Source of the DNA: JAAYCU01 sp964642815
GTDB taxonomy: Bacteria; Planctomycetota; Phycisphaerae; UBA1845; PWPN01
Direction: 5' to 3'
Assembly: GCA_964642815.1 (NCBI GenBank)
Contig: CAZXSA010000100.1
Coordinates: 1-16,422 of the forward strand
Length of the DNA stretch: 16,422 nucleotides
Shown here: piece by piece, positions 8,083 through 14,280 of the stretch
Layout: the number at the start of each line of letters is the position of its first letter
Numbering within the stretch: the first letter of the stretch is position 1
The notes under the pieces: generated by a model
The model's input: only the letters and a program-made list of their open reading frames with translations
What the model was told of the DNA's origin: nothing
The model's database searches: none
Made by a program: the position numbers and the translations under genes

Positions 8083-9057
8083 ATGCACACTCTCGATCCT
8101 CCCACAACGCATCCGATGACCCCCGCGTCCTCGGCGTGGCCGGACTGCTCCGTGGTGATCTGTACGCGCGATCGCCCGGATGCGCTGAAAAATTGCGTCC
8201 GCTCGGTGACGTGTCAGAGCCTGCGGCCTGTCGAGCTTATCGTCGTCGACGACGGGTGTCTCACCGAGGACGATCGTGAATATTTGAATGACCTCTGTCG
8301 TTCGGCGGCTATCCCCTTTGTCTATCTGCGGAAAGAACCGCCGGGCCTGCCGGCCTCGCGCAACCTGGCCGTCCGCCATGCCCGCGGCGCGGTCGTGCAA
8401 TTTCTTGATGATGACGTGGTTCTCGATCAGGGGTTCCTGCGAGAAATTCTTCGCCTGTATGCGGTGGATACCGAAGGCCTGTTGCTCGGCGCGGAGGGTA
8501 CCTTGATCGAGCCGCTACGACCTTCCGGGGCTGCGCGGCTGTTCGATCGGGTTTATTCCCTGGCCGGCTGGTGGGCGCTGCCCCCGCACGGTCCACGTCC
8601 GCCCGCCCCCCCCGTTTTTGTCCGACTGCGCTCGCATATCGTTCCCACGCGGAACATTGTCGGCGCTACCATGTCGTTTCGTCGTGATGTTCTGACTCGA
8701 ACCCTCTTCGACGAGGGGCTGGCCGGTTACGCTCTCGGCGAGGATCGCGACATGTCCTATCGCCTCTATCTGCGCGGCTGGCTGGCTCGCGGCCTGGCCG
8801 CCCGGGCTTTTCATCACCACGATCCGCGTCGTCGACCGACACCGTTCGCGTTCGGCCGTATGATTGTCCACAATTACACCCGGATCATGCGACGTAACGG
8901 CCTGACCCGTCTCGGCGATCGCGTGGTTATCGGTTACAGTCTGGCGACGATTGCCCTGTTTCTCTTGACCCTGAGCCTGGCCCGCCCTCGACGCTATCTG
9001 CCCCAGTTTTTTGGGATGCTTGTAGAGGCTGTTCAACCTATCAAGAGTATCCTTTGA
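8083..9057 (+). CDS. Family 2 glycosyltransferase with C-terminal membrane segment
   Basis: Predicted 324-residue GT-A fold transferase. Residues 21-57 hold the nucleotide-binding start of GT2 enzymes (CSVVICTRDRP...ELIVVDDG), residues 89-95 the LPASRN loop, and residues 107-112 the metal-binding acidic motif FLDDDV. The ED of GEDRDMSYRLYLRG, near residue 222, is the likely catalytic base region. A single hydrophobic helix at about 281-300 could anchor the enzyme to the membrane. The donor and acceptor sugars cannot be told from sequence. It starts 11 bases after the flippase gene and is the last gene of the polysaccharide run; the next gene is convergent. ATG 8083 was used; an in-frame ATG at 8116 is an alternative that would still keep the GT2 core. 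Confidence 0.9.
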   Translation: MHTLDPPTTHPMTPASSAWPDCSVVICTRDRPDALKNCVRSVTCQSLRPVELIVVDDGCLTEDDREYLNDLCRSAAIPFVYLRKEPPGLPASRNLAVRHARGAVVQFLDDDVVLDQGFLREILRLYAVDTEGLLLGAEGTLIEPLRPSGAARLFDRVYSLAGWWALPPHGPRPPAPPVFVRLRSHIVPTRNIVGATMSFRRDVLTRTLFDEGLAGYALGEDRDMSYRLYLRGWLARGLAARAFHHHDPRRRPTPFAFGRMIVHNYTRIMRRNGLTRLGDRVVIGYSLATIALFLLTLSLARPRRYLPQFFGMLVEAVQPIKSIL

Positions 9058-9178
9058 GGTAACGGTTCCCCTTATCTTTTCTCTTCGTCGCTCTGTCTCT
9101 CGGTCACTCCCTCTTTCTGCCTCTTTGGGTTGCGTTTAGAAGTGAAGCTGTATATGTGGATGGAAGGAACCATGCGGA
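9058..9178. other. Convergent intergenic gap with long pyrimidine tract
   Basis: This 121-base gap separates the end of the glycosyltransferase gene from the end of the convergent DUF89 gene. Bases about 9069-9128 are almost only C and T on the + strand with few purines. No stable hairpin followed by a T run was seen, so an intrinsic terminator cannot be placed. A C-rich, G-poor transcript of this kind could suit Rho-dependent termination of the polysaccharide operon, but that is inference. Confidence 0.35.
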
Positions 9179-10234
9179 TCAGATGGCATCGAATCGACTA
9201 ACCGGTTGCCAGAGCTTGGCCCCGAGCCAGCGGACGACGGCCTCGTCCTTGAGCAAGGCTACCCGCCAGCAGTCGCATTTCAAGTTGACGTGCCAGTTGC
9301 TTTCGATCGCTCGCCCCATTCCTTCCAGGACAATCAGATCGCTGTCGGCCGCCACCGCGTTGCATGTGTCCGTGATGATCGAGAAATCGAGCAGGGGGGT
9401 GTCGTTGCCCGCATCAACCGTCGCCAGGCGGTCGGTATCGAGCATCCCGGACAAGAGAGGATCCTGATTCCGCAATTTGTCGAGCAGGCAGTTCAACTCG
9501 GGGTAGGTAATATCGTTAAGCGCCGGCTCGGCGTTGGCGGCCAGCACGACGCGCGCGCCGTTGCGGACCATTTCGCGGGCCAGAGGCAGTACACCCAGCA
9601 CGATGTCCGAACCGGCGTTGTCCACGAAAAATAAAATCTGCTTCCAGGGCGAGCCGTTCGTCAGTCTTTCGATCAGCGTCGCGGAATGGTCAATGAACCA
9701 ACTCTGGCCCCCGAGGCGTTCAAGCGTGGCGAAGAAATCGGTCTGTCCACGTTTGAATAGATCGATGGTCTTGGGCGCGCCAAGATCAAACATATTGCCG
9801 GCCAATAGGCCGAGAAAAAGTGCCGGCCAGCGCTGCCCGGCGGGAGTCTGATCGAGCCGCTGGATAACCTGCGGATAAAGCCGGCTGGCGGCCTCGTTCT
9901 CGCGTCTTTTAACCGCTCGGTAAGGGTCGGGGAAATCGAACTTCCTCAGTAATGTTTGCCGGTGTCGAACCAGCTCGATCGTCGATAACGTGCCGGTACG
10001 CTCGACCTTGTCGTGGATGACCCGCATCCCTGCCTCGTATTCGCGTTGGAACGCCGACCAGCGGGCGGGAAAGTGGTCGCCGTCCAGGCCGTCGCGGACG
10101 ATCTGGGCCTGGATATGGCTCGGAAATTTATCGAACAGGCCGATCCAATAGTCACGGTCGCGCGGATCGGCCGCGATGTTCCAATCGGAGATACGATAAC
10201 CGGCCGGGTCGGCAAGCTGGCAGAACAGGGGCAT
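9179..10234 (-). CDS. DUF89 (PANK4/ARMT1-type) metal-dependent phosphatase
   Basis: Predicted 351-residue soluble protein matching the DUF89 family. Diagnostic segments are GNMFDLGA at 146-153, FFVDNAGSDIVLGVLPLARE at 202-221 (Asp205-Asn206 and Asp210), VVLAANAEPALNDIT at 229-243, and LIVLEGMGRAIESNWH at 300-315, followed by LKCDCWRVALLKD and a conserved C-terminal WLGAKLWQPVSRF. DUF89 proteins are Mn/Co/Ni-dependent phosphatases proposed to remove damaged or surplus phosphometabolites. The EGMGRA...N motif and C-terminus resemble most closely the DUF89 domain of human PANK4, which dephosphorylates 4'-phosphopantetheine and its oxidised forms. The start ATG directly abuts the TAA of the upstream thioesterase gene (zero gap), so the two are co-transcribed and possibly coupled. 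Substrate is not proven; a sugar phosphate or other phosphometabolite is the alternative. Confidence 0.88.
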   Translation of the reverse strand: MPLFCQLADPAGYRISDWNIAADPRDRDYWIGLFDKFPSHIQAQIVRDGLDGDHFPARWSAFQREYEAGMRVIHDKVERTGTLSTIELVRHRQTLLRKFDFPDPYRAVKRRENEAASRLYPQVIQRLDQTPAGQRWPALFLGLLAGNMFDLGAPKTIDLFKRGQTDFFATLERLGGQSWFIDHSATLIERLTNGSPWKQILFFVDNAGSDIVLGVLPLAREMVRNGARVVLAANAEPALNDITYPELNCLLDKLRNQDPLLSGMLDTDRLATVDAGNDTPLLDFSIITDTCNAVAADSDLIVLEGMGRAIESNWHVNLKCDCWRVALLKDEAVVRWLGAKLWQPVSRFDAI

Positions 10235-10657
10235 TTATTCCTCGCAGTGGCTGATCTCGGGGGGTATGGGGATGGGCCGGCCTTCGCGATTGACACAGGC
10301 CAGCGTGGTCAGGGCCTCGCACAGGACGAGGCCGTCGCGGTAAATTTTATAGGTATGGTCAATTCGTGCCCGGGTCATACGCTCCAGGCAAACTTCGATG
10401 CTCAGGTCATCGTCATAGCGGGCAGGGCGTAGGAAGCGGCACTCGGTGCGAACCACCACGAAGAAGAACCCTCTCTCCTCCATGTCCCGATAGCGGATGC
10501 CGGCCGTCCGAAGCAGTTCGGTCCGGGCCATCTCGAAATACTCAAAATACTTGGCGTGGTGCAGGTACCCCATCGGGTCGCACTCGGCGTACCGGACGCG
10601 CACGTCAAGCCGACATTGGGTACGGGGTGGCTCGGTTTTCTGCTCAATCGTTACCAT
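10235..10657 (-). CDS. Acyl-CoA thioesterase, hotdog fold (YbgC/4HBT-like)
   Basis: Predicted 140-residue protein with the 4-hydroxybenzoyl-CoA thioesterase motif VRYAECDPMGYLHHAKYFEY at residues 21-40, in which Asp27 is the expected catalytic residue, followed by FEMART and a long central helix. The remaining strands (VVVRTECRFLRPARYDDDL, then HTYKIYRDG and ALTTLACVNREGRP) complete a single hotdog domain of normal length. The family hydrolyses acyl-CoA or acyl-ACP thioesters. The frame is open further upstream to a TTG at 10738, but the extra 27 residues are hydrophobic and do not match family N-termini, so ATG 10657 is preferred. Its TAA touches the start of the DUF89 gene. Confidence 0.88.
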   Translation of the reverse strand: MVTIEQKTEPPRTQCRLDVRVRYAECDPMGYLHHAKYFEYFEMARTELLRTAGIRYRDMEERGFFFVVVRTECRFLRPARYDDDLSIEVCLERMTRARIDHTYKIYRDGLVLCEALTTLACVNREGRPIPIPPEISHCEE

Positions 10658-10667
10658 AAGGACGCAT

Positions 10668-10673
10668 ATAATA
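10668..10673 (-). promoter_or_regulatory. Possible -10 element for the thioesterase-DUF89 pair
   Basis: On the minus strand TATTAT lies 10 bases before the ATG at 10657. A clear -35 hexamer was not found, and no Shine-Dalgarno motif lies between it and the ATG. If used, the transcript would have almost no leader. This is a weak call based on one hexamer. Confidence 0.2.
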
Positions 10674-10832
10674 CCGGGTAGCTGCCCTAAAGAAAAGCTG
10701 CCTACCAAAAGACGGATAAGCGTCGCTTTTTGATTCAATATCGATTAGGCTGCAAAAGATGTGGTTGTCCACAAGGGGATCCCAACGGATAGCGAGCATC
10801 GGGCCAAGTTGTCTTTCTGTTCTTTTATACAG

Positions 10833-11060
10833 TCACAGTGAACGCAAGGATTCCTCGCGATCAATGCCCAAATCCTTCTTGATGATCTTGTTCAGCAAAC
10901 TGCGGTCGATGGTTTCACCGGTATGGTTGGGGATCATGGTAGTCCGGCCGTCGGGATGGCGGAAAAAAACATGACTGCCCTCCTGTCGGATCTTGAGAAA
11001 TCCCAGATGTTCAAGGGCTTTACCGATCTGTCGGGCGGTTAACGATGGAAGTTTCGACAT
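10833..11060 (-). CDS. hicA: HicA-family mRNA interferase toxin
   Basis: Predicted 75-residue toxin with the double-stranded-RNA-binding-like HicA fold. It begins MSKLPSLTARQIGKALEHLGF, and contains the conserved GSH motif (catalytic His30 in QEGSHVFFRHPDG) and MIPNHTGETIDRSLLNKIIKK. HicA toxins cleave mRNA and are neutralised by HicB. The frame extends 21 codons upstream, but this extension overlaps hicB and does not match family N-termini, so ATG 11060 was chosen. It starts 4 bases after the hicB stop. The key His is intact, so the toxin is probably functional. The 92 bases that follow (10741-10832) hold no gene. Confidence 0.9.
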   Translation of the reverse strand: MSKLPSLTARQIGKALEHLGFLKIRQEGSHVFFRHPDGRTTMIPNHTGETIDRSLLNKIIKKDLGIDREESLRSL

Positions 11061-11064
11061 GGGT

Positions 11065-11274
11065 TTACACGGCCACCTTTTGCAACCCAACGAATTTTCC
11101 ACGCCCCCTGCTCTTCGGAGCACACTTCAGGTATAGACTGATCGCTTTCTTGGTTCGCTTCATCAGTTCGTCCAGCGACTTGGCTTGGGTATGGCAGCCG
11201 GGCAATTCTACCACCTCCGAGATGAGATACCCATCCTCGCCTTCCTCGATCAGAACATTGAATTCGCTACCCAT
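11065..11274 (-). CDS. hicB: HicB-family antitoxin (short form)
   Basis: Predicted 69-residue antitoxin with the partial RNase H fold of the HicB/UPF0150 family: FNVLIEEGEDGYLISEVVELPGC, then a helix (SLDELMKRTKKAISLYLK). No separate C-terminal DNA-binding domain is visible; the tail is short and basic (KSRGRGKFVGLQKVAV). It is encoded first, 4 bases upstream of hicA, which is the reverse of the classical toxin-first E. coli order. ATG 11274 was chosen over a start 17 codons upstream because AAGGAA precedes it by 6 bases and the family fold begins here. Confidence 0.88.
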   Translation of the reverse strand: MGSEFNVLIEEGEDGYLISEVVELPGCHTQAKSLDELMKRTKKAISLYLKCAPKSRGRGKFVGLQKVAV

Positions 11275-11280
11275 ATCAGG

Positions 11281-11286
11281 TTCCTT
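11281..11286 (-). promoter_or_regulatory. Ribosome binding site deciding the hicB start
   Basis: AAGGAA on the minus strand lies 6 bases before ATG 11274. It supports this internal start over the ATG 51 bases further upstream. Confidence 0.6.
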
Positions 11287-11315
11287 TGTGTGAGGTGTCG
11301 CCCTTGCCACTAAGC

Positions 11316-11344
11316 AGTATATCATGAAATCTTTCTTGAACCAA
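11316..11344 (-). promoter_or_regulatory. Candidate sigma70-type promoter of hicBA
   Basis: On the minus strand TTGGTT (11339-11344) and TATACT (11316-11321) are separated by 17 bases. The -10 matches consensus in five of six positions and the -35 in three. Transcription would begin about 35 bases before the hicB start. Auto-repression by HicA-HicB is common in the family, but no clear operator was identified. Confidence 0.4.
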
Positions 11345-11425
11345 ACGGCGGGGAAGCGATGAAGGAAGCGATTGGGGAATCCCTTCTCCTGGCAAATAAC
11401 GCGGACTCAATGGTTGTCAAGATAC

Positions 11426-11695
11426 CTATGTTTCGCTCCGAGCACGGGCGCGGTCGAGGTCGGCTCGTATTTCGGGTAGCAGGTAATGCTCATCAAGGCC
11501 GGGGAGTGTCGCCAAAGCCGAGCACGTACGATCATAGCGGGAGGCCAGGTCGGCCGCGATGTCCACGAAAAGAACATATTGGCCACGGAGCTTGCAAAGC
11601 CCGCCGCCCTCGCCACCCATCGGCTCGGCCCGGACCTCCATGCCCATCTGCTCAGCTAAACTTAACAAATATTCCATACGAGACGAAAGATCCAT
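11426..11695 (-). CDS. Conserved-looking protein of unknown function, 89 residues
   Basis: Small soluble protein beginning MDLSSRMEYLLSLAEQMG, followed by a MGGEGGGLCKLRGQYVLFVD segment and a helical C-terminus ending in DLDRARARSET. The helix-then-glycine-rich-strand pattern (GGEGGGLC.LRG..VLFVD) resembles a family of uncharacterised small proteins I have met in planctomycetes and other bacteria, but I cannot name it. A GAGGGA site lies 5 bases before the ATG, which supports expression. It is divergent from the histidine kinase gene, with 71 bases between the two starts. The opposite strand is also open here (as an N-terminal extension of the kinase frame), but that extension is low in recognisable content. 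No function is proposed. Confidence 0.68.
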   Translation of the reverse strand: MDLSSRMEYLLSLAEQMGMEVRAEPMGGEGGGLCKLRGQYVLFVDIAADLASRYDRTCSALATLPGLDEHYLLPEIRADLDRARARSET

Positions 11696-11700
11696 CGCGA

Positions 11701-11706
11701 TCCCTC
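11701..11706 (-). promoter_or_regulatory. Ribosome binding site of the 89-residue protein
   Basis: GAGGGA on the minus strand, 5 bases before ATG 11695. It is a main reason for calling the minus-strand frame real rather than the overlapping plus-strand extension. Confidence 0.55.
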
Positions 11707-11723
11707 AAGTTATCGCTCTTTCG

Positions 11724-11742
11724 GTGCCGATATTGCAGGCAC
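11724..11742. repeat. Short inverted repeat between divergent starts
   Basis: GTGCC (11724-11728) and GGCAC (11738-11742) form 5-base arms around 9 bases, in the 71-base divergent gap between the 89-residue gene and the histidine kinase gene. It could be an operator shared by both, but the arms are short and chance is a fair explanation. Confidence 0.2.
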
Positions 11743-11756
11743 GGACCGTCTGTACC

Positions 11757-11761
11757 AGGAG
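11757..11761 (+). promoter_or_regulatory. Ribosome binding site deciding the histidine kinase start
   Basis: AGGAG, 5 bases before ATG 11767. It supports this start over the one at 11359 in the same open frame. Confidence 0.65.
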
Positions 11762-11766
11762 TATTG

Positions 11767-12657
11767 ATGTCTTTGCGATCCCAGCCAACACCTACGCGGG
11801 TTCCGCCGCCGCCGATGGAGAGACGGCCGGCGAATCCGCCGCCATCAGTCCCACGGACTCTGCCTCTCCCGCCGCCCGTTCCCGGTACTGTAGCCAATGA
11901 CGCTTACCTTCTGCAAGAACAGATCGAGCAGTTGGCCGGCCAGTTCGAGGAGCTCAAGGCCCAGTTACGCCAGGCCCAGAAGCTCGCCAGTATCGGTACG
12001 ACGGCCGCCATGCTCGCCCACGAGTTCAACAACCTGTTCGCCCCGGTGGTCGCCTATGCCCGGCATGCCCTGGATACCGACGACGTGGACATGATGCGCA
12101 AGGCTTTGACCAAGACCCTTCAGGGCACGGACACGGTACGGGAGATGGCCGACCGGCTGGTAGGGCTGGCTCGTCAGGATAGCAGCGTGATCCAGACGGT
12201 CCATGTGCTCAAAATCGCCCAGAATGCGATCGGTTGCCTGATGCGCGATCCGCAAAAGGACAATATCACGGTCAATTTGCAGATCGATCCGGAGCTGGCC
12301 GTCCGCGCCAACGAAAACCAACTATTGCAAGTCATGTTCAACTTGGTGATCAACGCTCGTCAGGCGATGCTCGGCCGCGCCGGGCGTTTGACCATCGATG
12401 CCGCGCCTACCCATGAAGGCCGGGTCATGATTAATGTCCGCGATACCGGCTGCGGTATCTCGCCGGAAAACCTCCCGCGGATTTTTGAGCCATTTTTTAC
12501 CACCAAGAAGAACGCCGACAAACCCGACAAGCGCGGCCTGGGTCTCGGCCTGTCCATCTGCCGCGATCTCATCGAGGAACTCGGCGGCGACATCGACGTC
12601 GAAAGCCGCCCCGGCTCCGGCACCACCTTCACCATCACCCTGCCGCAGGCCGATTGA
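11767..12657 (+). CDS. Soluble sensor-less histidine kinase
   Basis: Predicted 296-residue kinase without membrane segments or a recognisable sensor domain. Residues 7-40 are a proline-rich linker (PTPTRVPPPPMERRP and similar), 46-72 a coiled coil (LLQEQIEQLAGQFEELKAQL), 73-100 the phosphoacceptor region with His85 in AHEFNN, and 180-296 a complete ATPase domain: N box at 186-200 (LLQVMFNLVINARQA), G1 box DTGCGI at 226-231, F box FEPFFTTK, and G2 box GLGLGL at 257-262. All key catalytic motifs are intact, so it should autophosphorylate. No response regulator is next to it, making it an orphan kinase here. Input may come through the N-terminal region or a partner protein. The frame is open 136 codons further upstream, but AGGAG before ATG 11767 and the minus-strand gene there argue against the longer form. 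Confidence 0.88.
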   Translation: MSLRSQPTPTRVPPPPMERRPANPPPSVPRTLPLPPPVPGTVANDAYLLQEQIEQLAGQFEELKAQLRQAQKLASIGTTAAMLAHEFNNLFAPVVAYARHALDTDDVDMMRKALTKTLQGTDTVREMADRLVGLARQDSSVIQTVHVLKIAQNAIGCLMRDPQKDNITVNLQIDPELAVRANENQLLQVMFNLVINARQAMLGRAGRLTIDAAPTHEGRVMINVRDTGCGISPENLPRIFEPFFTTKKNADKPDKRGLGLGLSICRDLIEELGGDIDVESRPGSGTTFTITLPQAD

Positions 12658-12707
12658 AGAACAGAACGTGTTACCAACCGCAAAAAGTAGCACAAGAGAA
12701 AGGCCAT

Positions 12708-14126
12708 TCATTTTCCGGGAGATGTTGCGGTTGAGGTGCTTGTTTCCCGGGGTAGCCGGCCGCGCGCGGAGGGCTCCAGAAGGATGAAACCGACGTCCGG
12801 CATGTCGTTCTTTTTACCACATTCATGAATCGTTGCTCCGCCGTCGTCGATCCTGTTTTCGCCGATGGAATAGATGACAACCCTGTCCTCGTCCCGACGA
12901 TAACGTAGCGGTAGGTTGTCGAAGGGGTCAAGAAGAGTCTTATCCATGTAAGCCGGTACGAGTTGATCGAGTTGGTCGGGGAACGCACCCCTATCGAGAC
13001 GATACCGTTCGGCGGCCAGGGCCACCCTTGCGGACCGGATCTTTGCCGTCGTAATCAAATCGAGGATGAAGGCCCGACCGTATCCTGAGGTCCAGACACA
13101 AGTCATGATATAGTATTTCGGCACGGCCTCGATTTGCGCCTTGATTTCATCGATGTGCTTGACAGTCTGCGGTGAAACTCTGGATAATTCGATACACTTA
13201 TTGCATAGACTCAAGCCGATCGCTTTATCGCGAGTCCGCCATCCCTGTACAACCCAATAAAGCGGAAGATAGGCAATCCACCGGCCGTGTCGGTTCTCAT
13301 ACTTCTTGTAGGGCTCATCATACGTCAGCATTAAGCACACGCGTTCGCCGATCATCCCCCAATGCATTCTGCCGGTTTCAGGTACGCTTTCTAATAAATG
13401 GTCAATCTCCTCTAACACATGTGGTTCCAGCGTTACCTGACCCAGCGTATCCTGAAGAGTGGAGACGGTTAGACTGTTTATGGCGATATACACAAGAGCG
13501 GAAATGAGATCCGGTTGTTCCTCCAGCAGACGGGCATAGGCCAATATTGCCTTAACATCGTCGATCAATCGATCGCTCTCCTGATGCATGATCCGGTAGG
13601 TCACTTGCAGGCTTTTGCATTTAGCGGCCAGGCGAAAGAGGGAATAATCGTGGATCAGCATGTCCAGCGGATCTTCCTTGCGGTCAAACGGAAGGCTGCC
13701 GCCGGAATAGTTGCGGATCTGATCGATTTCGCGCAAGACATCGGTATTCTGTTCAAGAAAAGCGGCAACCAGTTCATCGGTTTGGTTATCCCATCGGTAA
13801 CCTAATTCAGGCAGGTCACCCGTTCCGACGACAGGCAAGGGGTCGCGACTCTCGGCTTTGTTGATCGCATCGAGTCGATCAACCAATCGAAGATAAACCT
13901 CGGCTCCGTTCTGCCCTTCCGGCCAAGTCTTGCGGGCGGCCTCGATCTCTTCATAGGTGAGGGGAAACCCTTGCCGCCGCGCCTCGGCTATCGCCGCGTC
14001 CAATTTGGCCTCGCCGGTCCACTTGTATACGTATGAAAGCAAGACCAACAGAACAATCGTTCGCCAGAATATTTTCCATATAACACGTTTTTTTGTTTTC
14101 TTGTTTTTGTTTTCAGGAGGTGGCAT
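12708..14126 (-). CDS. Membrane-anchored protein of unknown function with pseudopilin-like C-terminus
   Basis: Predicted 472-residue protein. A Lys-rich N-terminus is followed by one membrane helix at about residues 16-34, then a largely helical, probably periplasmic domain to about 355. Residues 360-430 resemble the C-terminal part of type II secretion pseudopilins as seen in many planctomycete proteins: SARVALAAERYRLDRGAFP, LDQLVPAYMD, LLDPFDNLPLRYRR, VVIYSIGENRIDDGG. The usual prepilin cleavage motif is absent, so this is not a pseudopilin itself. Planctomycete genomes often hold several such proteins; function is unknown to me. ATG 14126 was chosen over one 12 codons upstream because AAGAGGT lies 6 bases before it. 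The gene is convergent with the histidine kinase gene, 50 bases apart. It reads as less GC-rich than the polysaccharide genes. Confidence 0.8.
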   Translation of the reverse strand: MPPPENKNKKTKKRVIWKIFWRTIVLLVLLSYVYKWTGEAKLDAAIAEARRQGFPLTYEEIEAARKTWPEGQNGAEVYLRLVDRLDAINKAESRDPLPVVGTGDLPELGYRWDNQTDELVAAFLEQNTDVLREIDQIRNYSGGSLPFDRKEDPLDMLIHDYSLFRLAAKCKSLQVTYRIMHQESDRLIDDVKAILAYARLLEEQPDLISALVYIAINSLTVSTLQDTLGQVTLEPHVLEEIDHLLESVPETGRMHWGMIGERVCLMLTYDEPYKKYENRHGRWIAYLPLYWVVQGWRTRDKAIGLSLCNKCIELSRVSPQTVKHIDEIKAQIEAVPKYYIMTCVWTSGYGRAFILDLITTAKIRSARVALAAERYRLDRGAFPDQLDQLVPAYMDKTLLDPFDNLPLRYRRDEDRVVIYSIGENRIDDGGATIHECGKKNDMPDVGFILLEPSARGRLPRETSTSTATSPGK

Positions 14127-14132
14127 CTGGAT

Positions 14133-14139
14133 ACCTCTT
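14133..14139 (-). promoter_or_regulatory. Ribosome binding site of the 472-residue protein
   Basis: AAGAGGT on the minus strand, 6 bases before ATG 14126. It decides this start over the ATG at 14162. Confidence 0.6.
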
Positions 14140-14164
14140 GCCAGAAATAGAATCATATGCAATC

Positions 14165-14181
14165 AATATGCCGAGCATATT
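14165..14181. repeat. Perfect 7-base-arm palindrome over a -10 box (candidate operator)
   Basis: AATATGC (14165-14171), a CGA centre, and GCATATT (14175-14181) form a perfect inverted repeat. It overlaps the candidate -10 element of the gene on the minus strand, a position typical of repressor binding. Nearby ATATG copies (14154-14159) add to the pattern. No regulator is identified. Confidence 0.4.
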
Positions 14182-14205
14182 AGCATAAACTCATAAAAGC
14201 GGCAA
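14177..14205 (-). promoter_or_regulatory. Candidate promoter of the 472-residue membrane protein gene
   Basis: On the minus strand TTGCCG (14200-14205) and TAATAT (14177-14182) are 17 bases apart in an AT-rich stretch. Each matches the sigma70 consensus at four of six positions. Transcription would start near 14170, about 45 bases before the chosen ATG. Confidence 0.4.
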
Positions 14206-14280
14206 TTCATCGATCTTAATACAACGATTCCCGTATTGCTCATCGGATGTGTTGCGGAAACAATCAAAAACAGATGATGG

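Noticed and set aside
7211..8107. Minus-strand open frame of 298 codons
   Set aside because: Antisense to the flippase gene, with the same polar, Gln/Asp/Gly-rich composition and no motif.
9206..9634. Plus-strand open frame of 142 codons
   Set aside because: Antisense to the DUF89 gene, whose conserved motifs are unambiguous.
10711..10731. Small hairpin GACG-GATAAG-CGTC flanked by A and T runs, a possible bidirectional terminator after hicA
   Set aside because: The stem is only 4 base pairs, too short to call an intrinsic terminator.
10658..10738. 27-residue N-terminal extension of the thioesterase from a TTG
   Set aside because: Does not match hotdog thioesterase N-termini, and ATG 10657 gives a domain of the usual length.
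11359..11766. 136-codon N-terminal extension of the histidine kinase frame
   Set aside because: Basic, Arg/Pro-rich translation without a domain, antisense to the 89-residue gene; AGGAG before ATG 11767 marks a better start.
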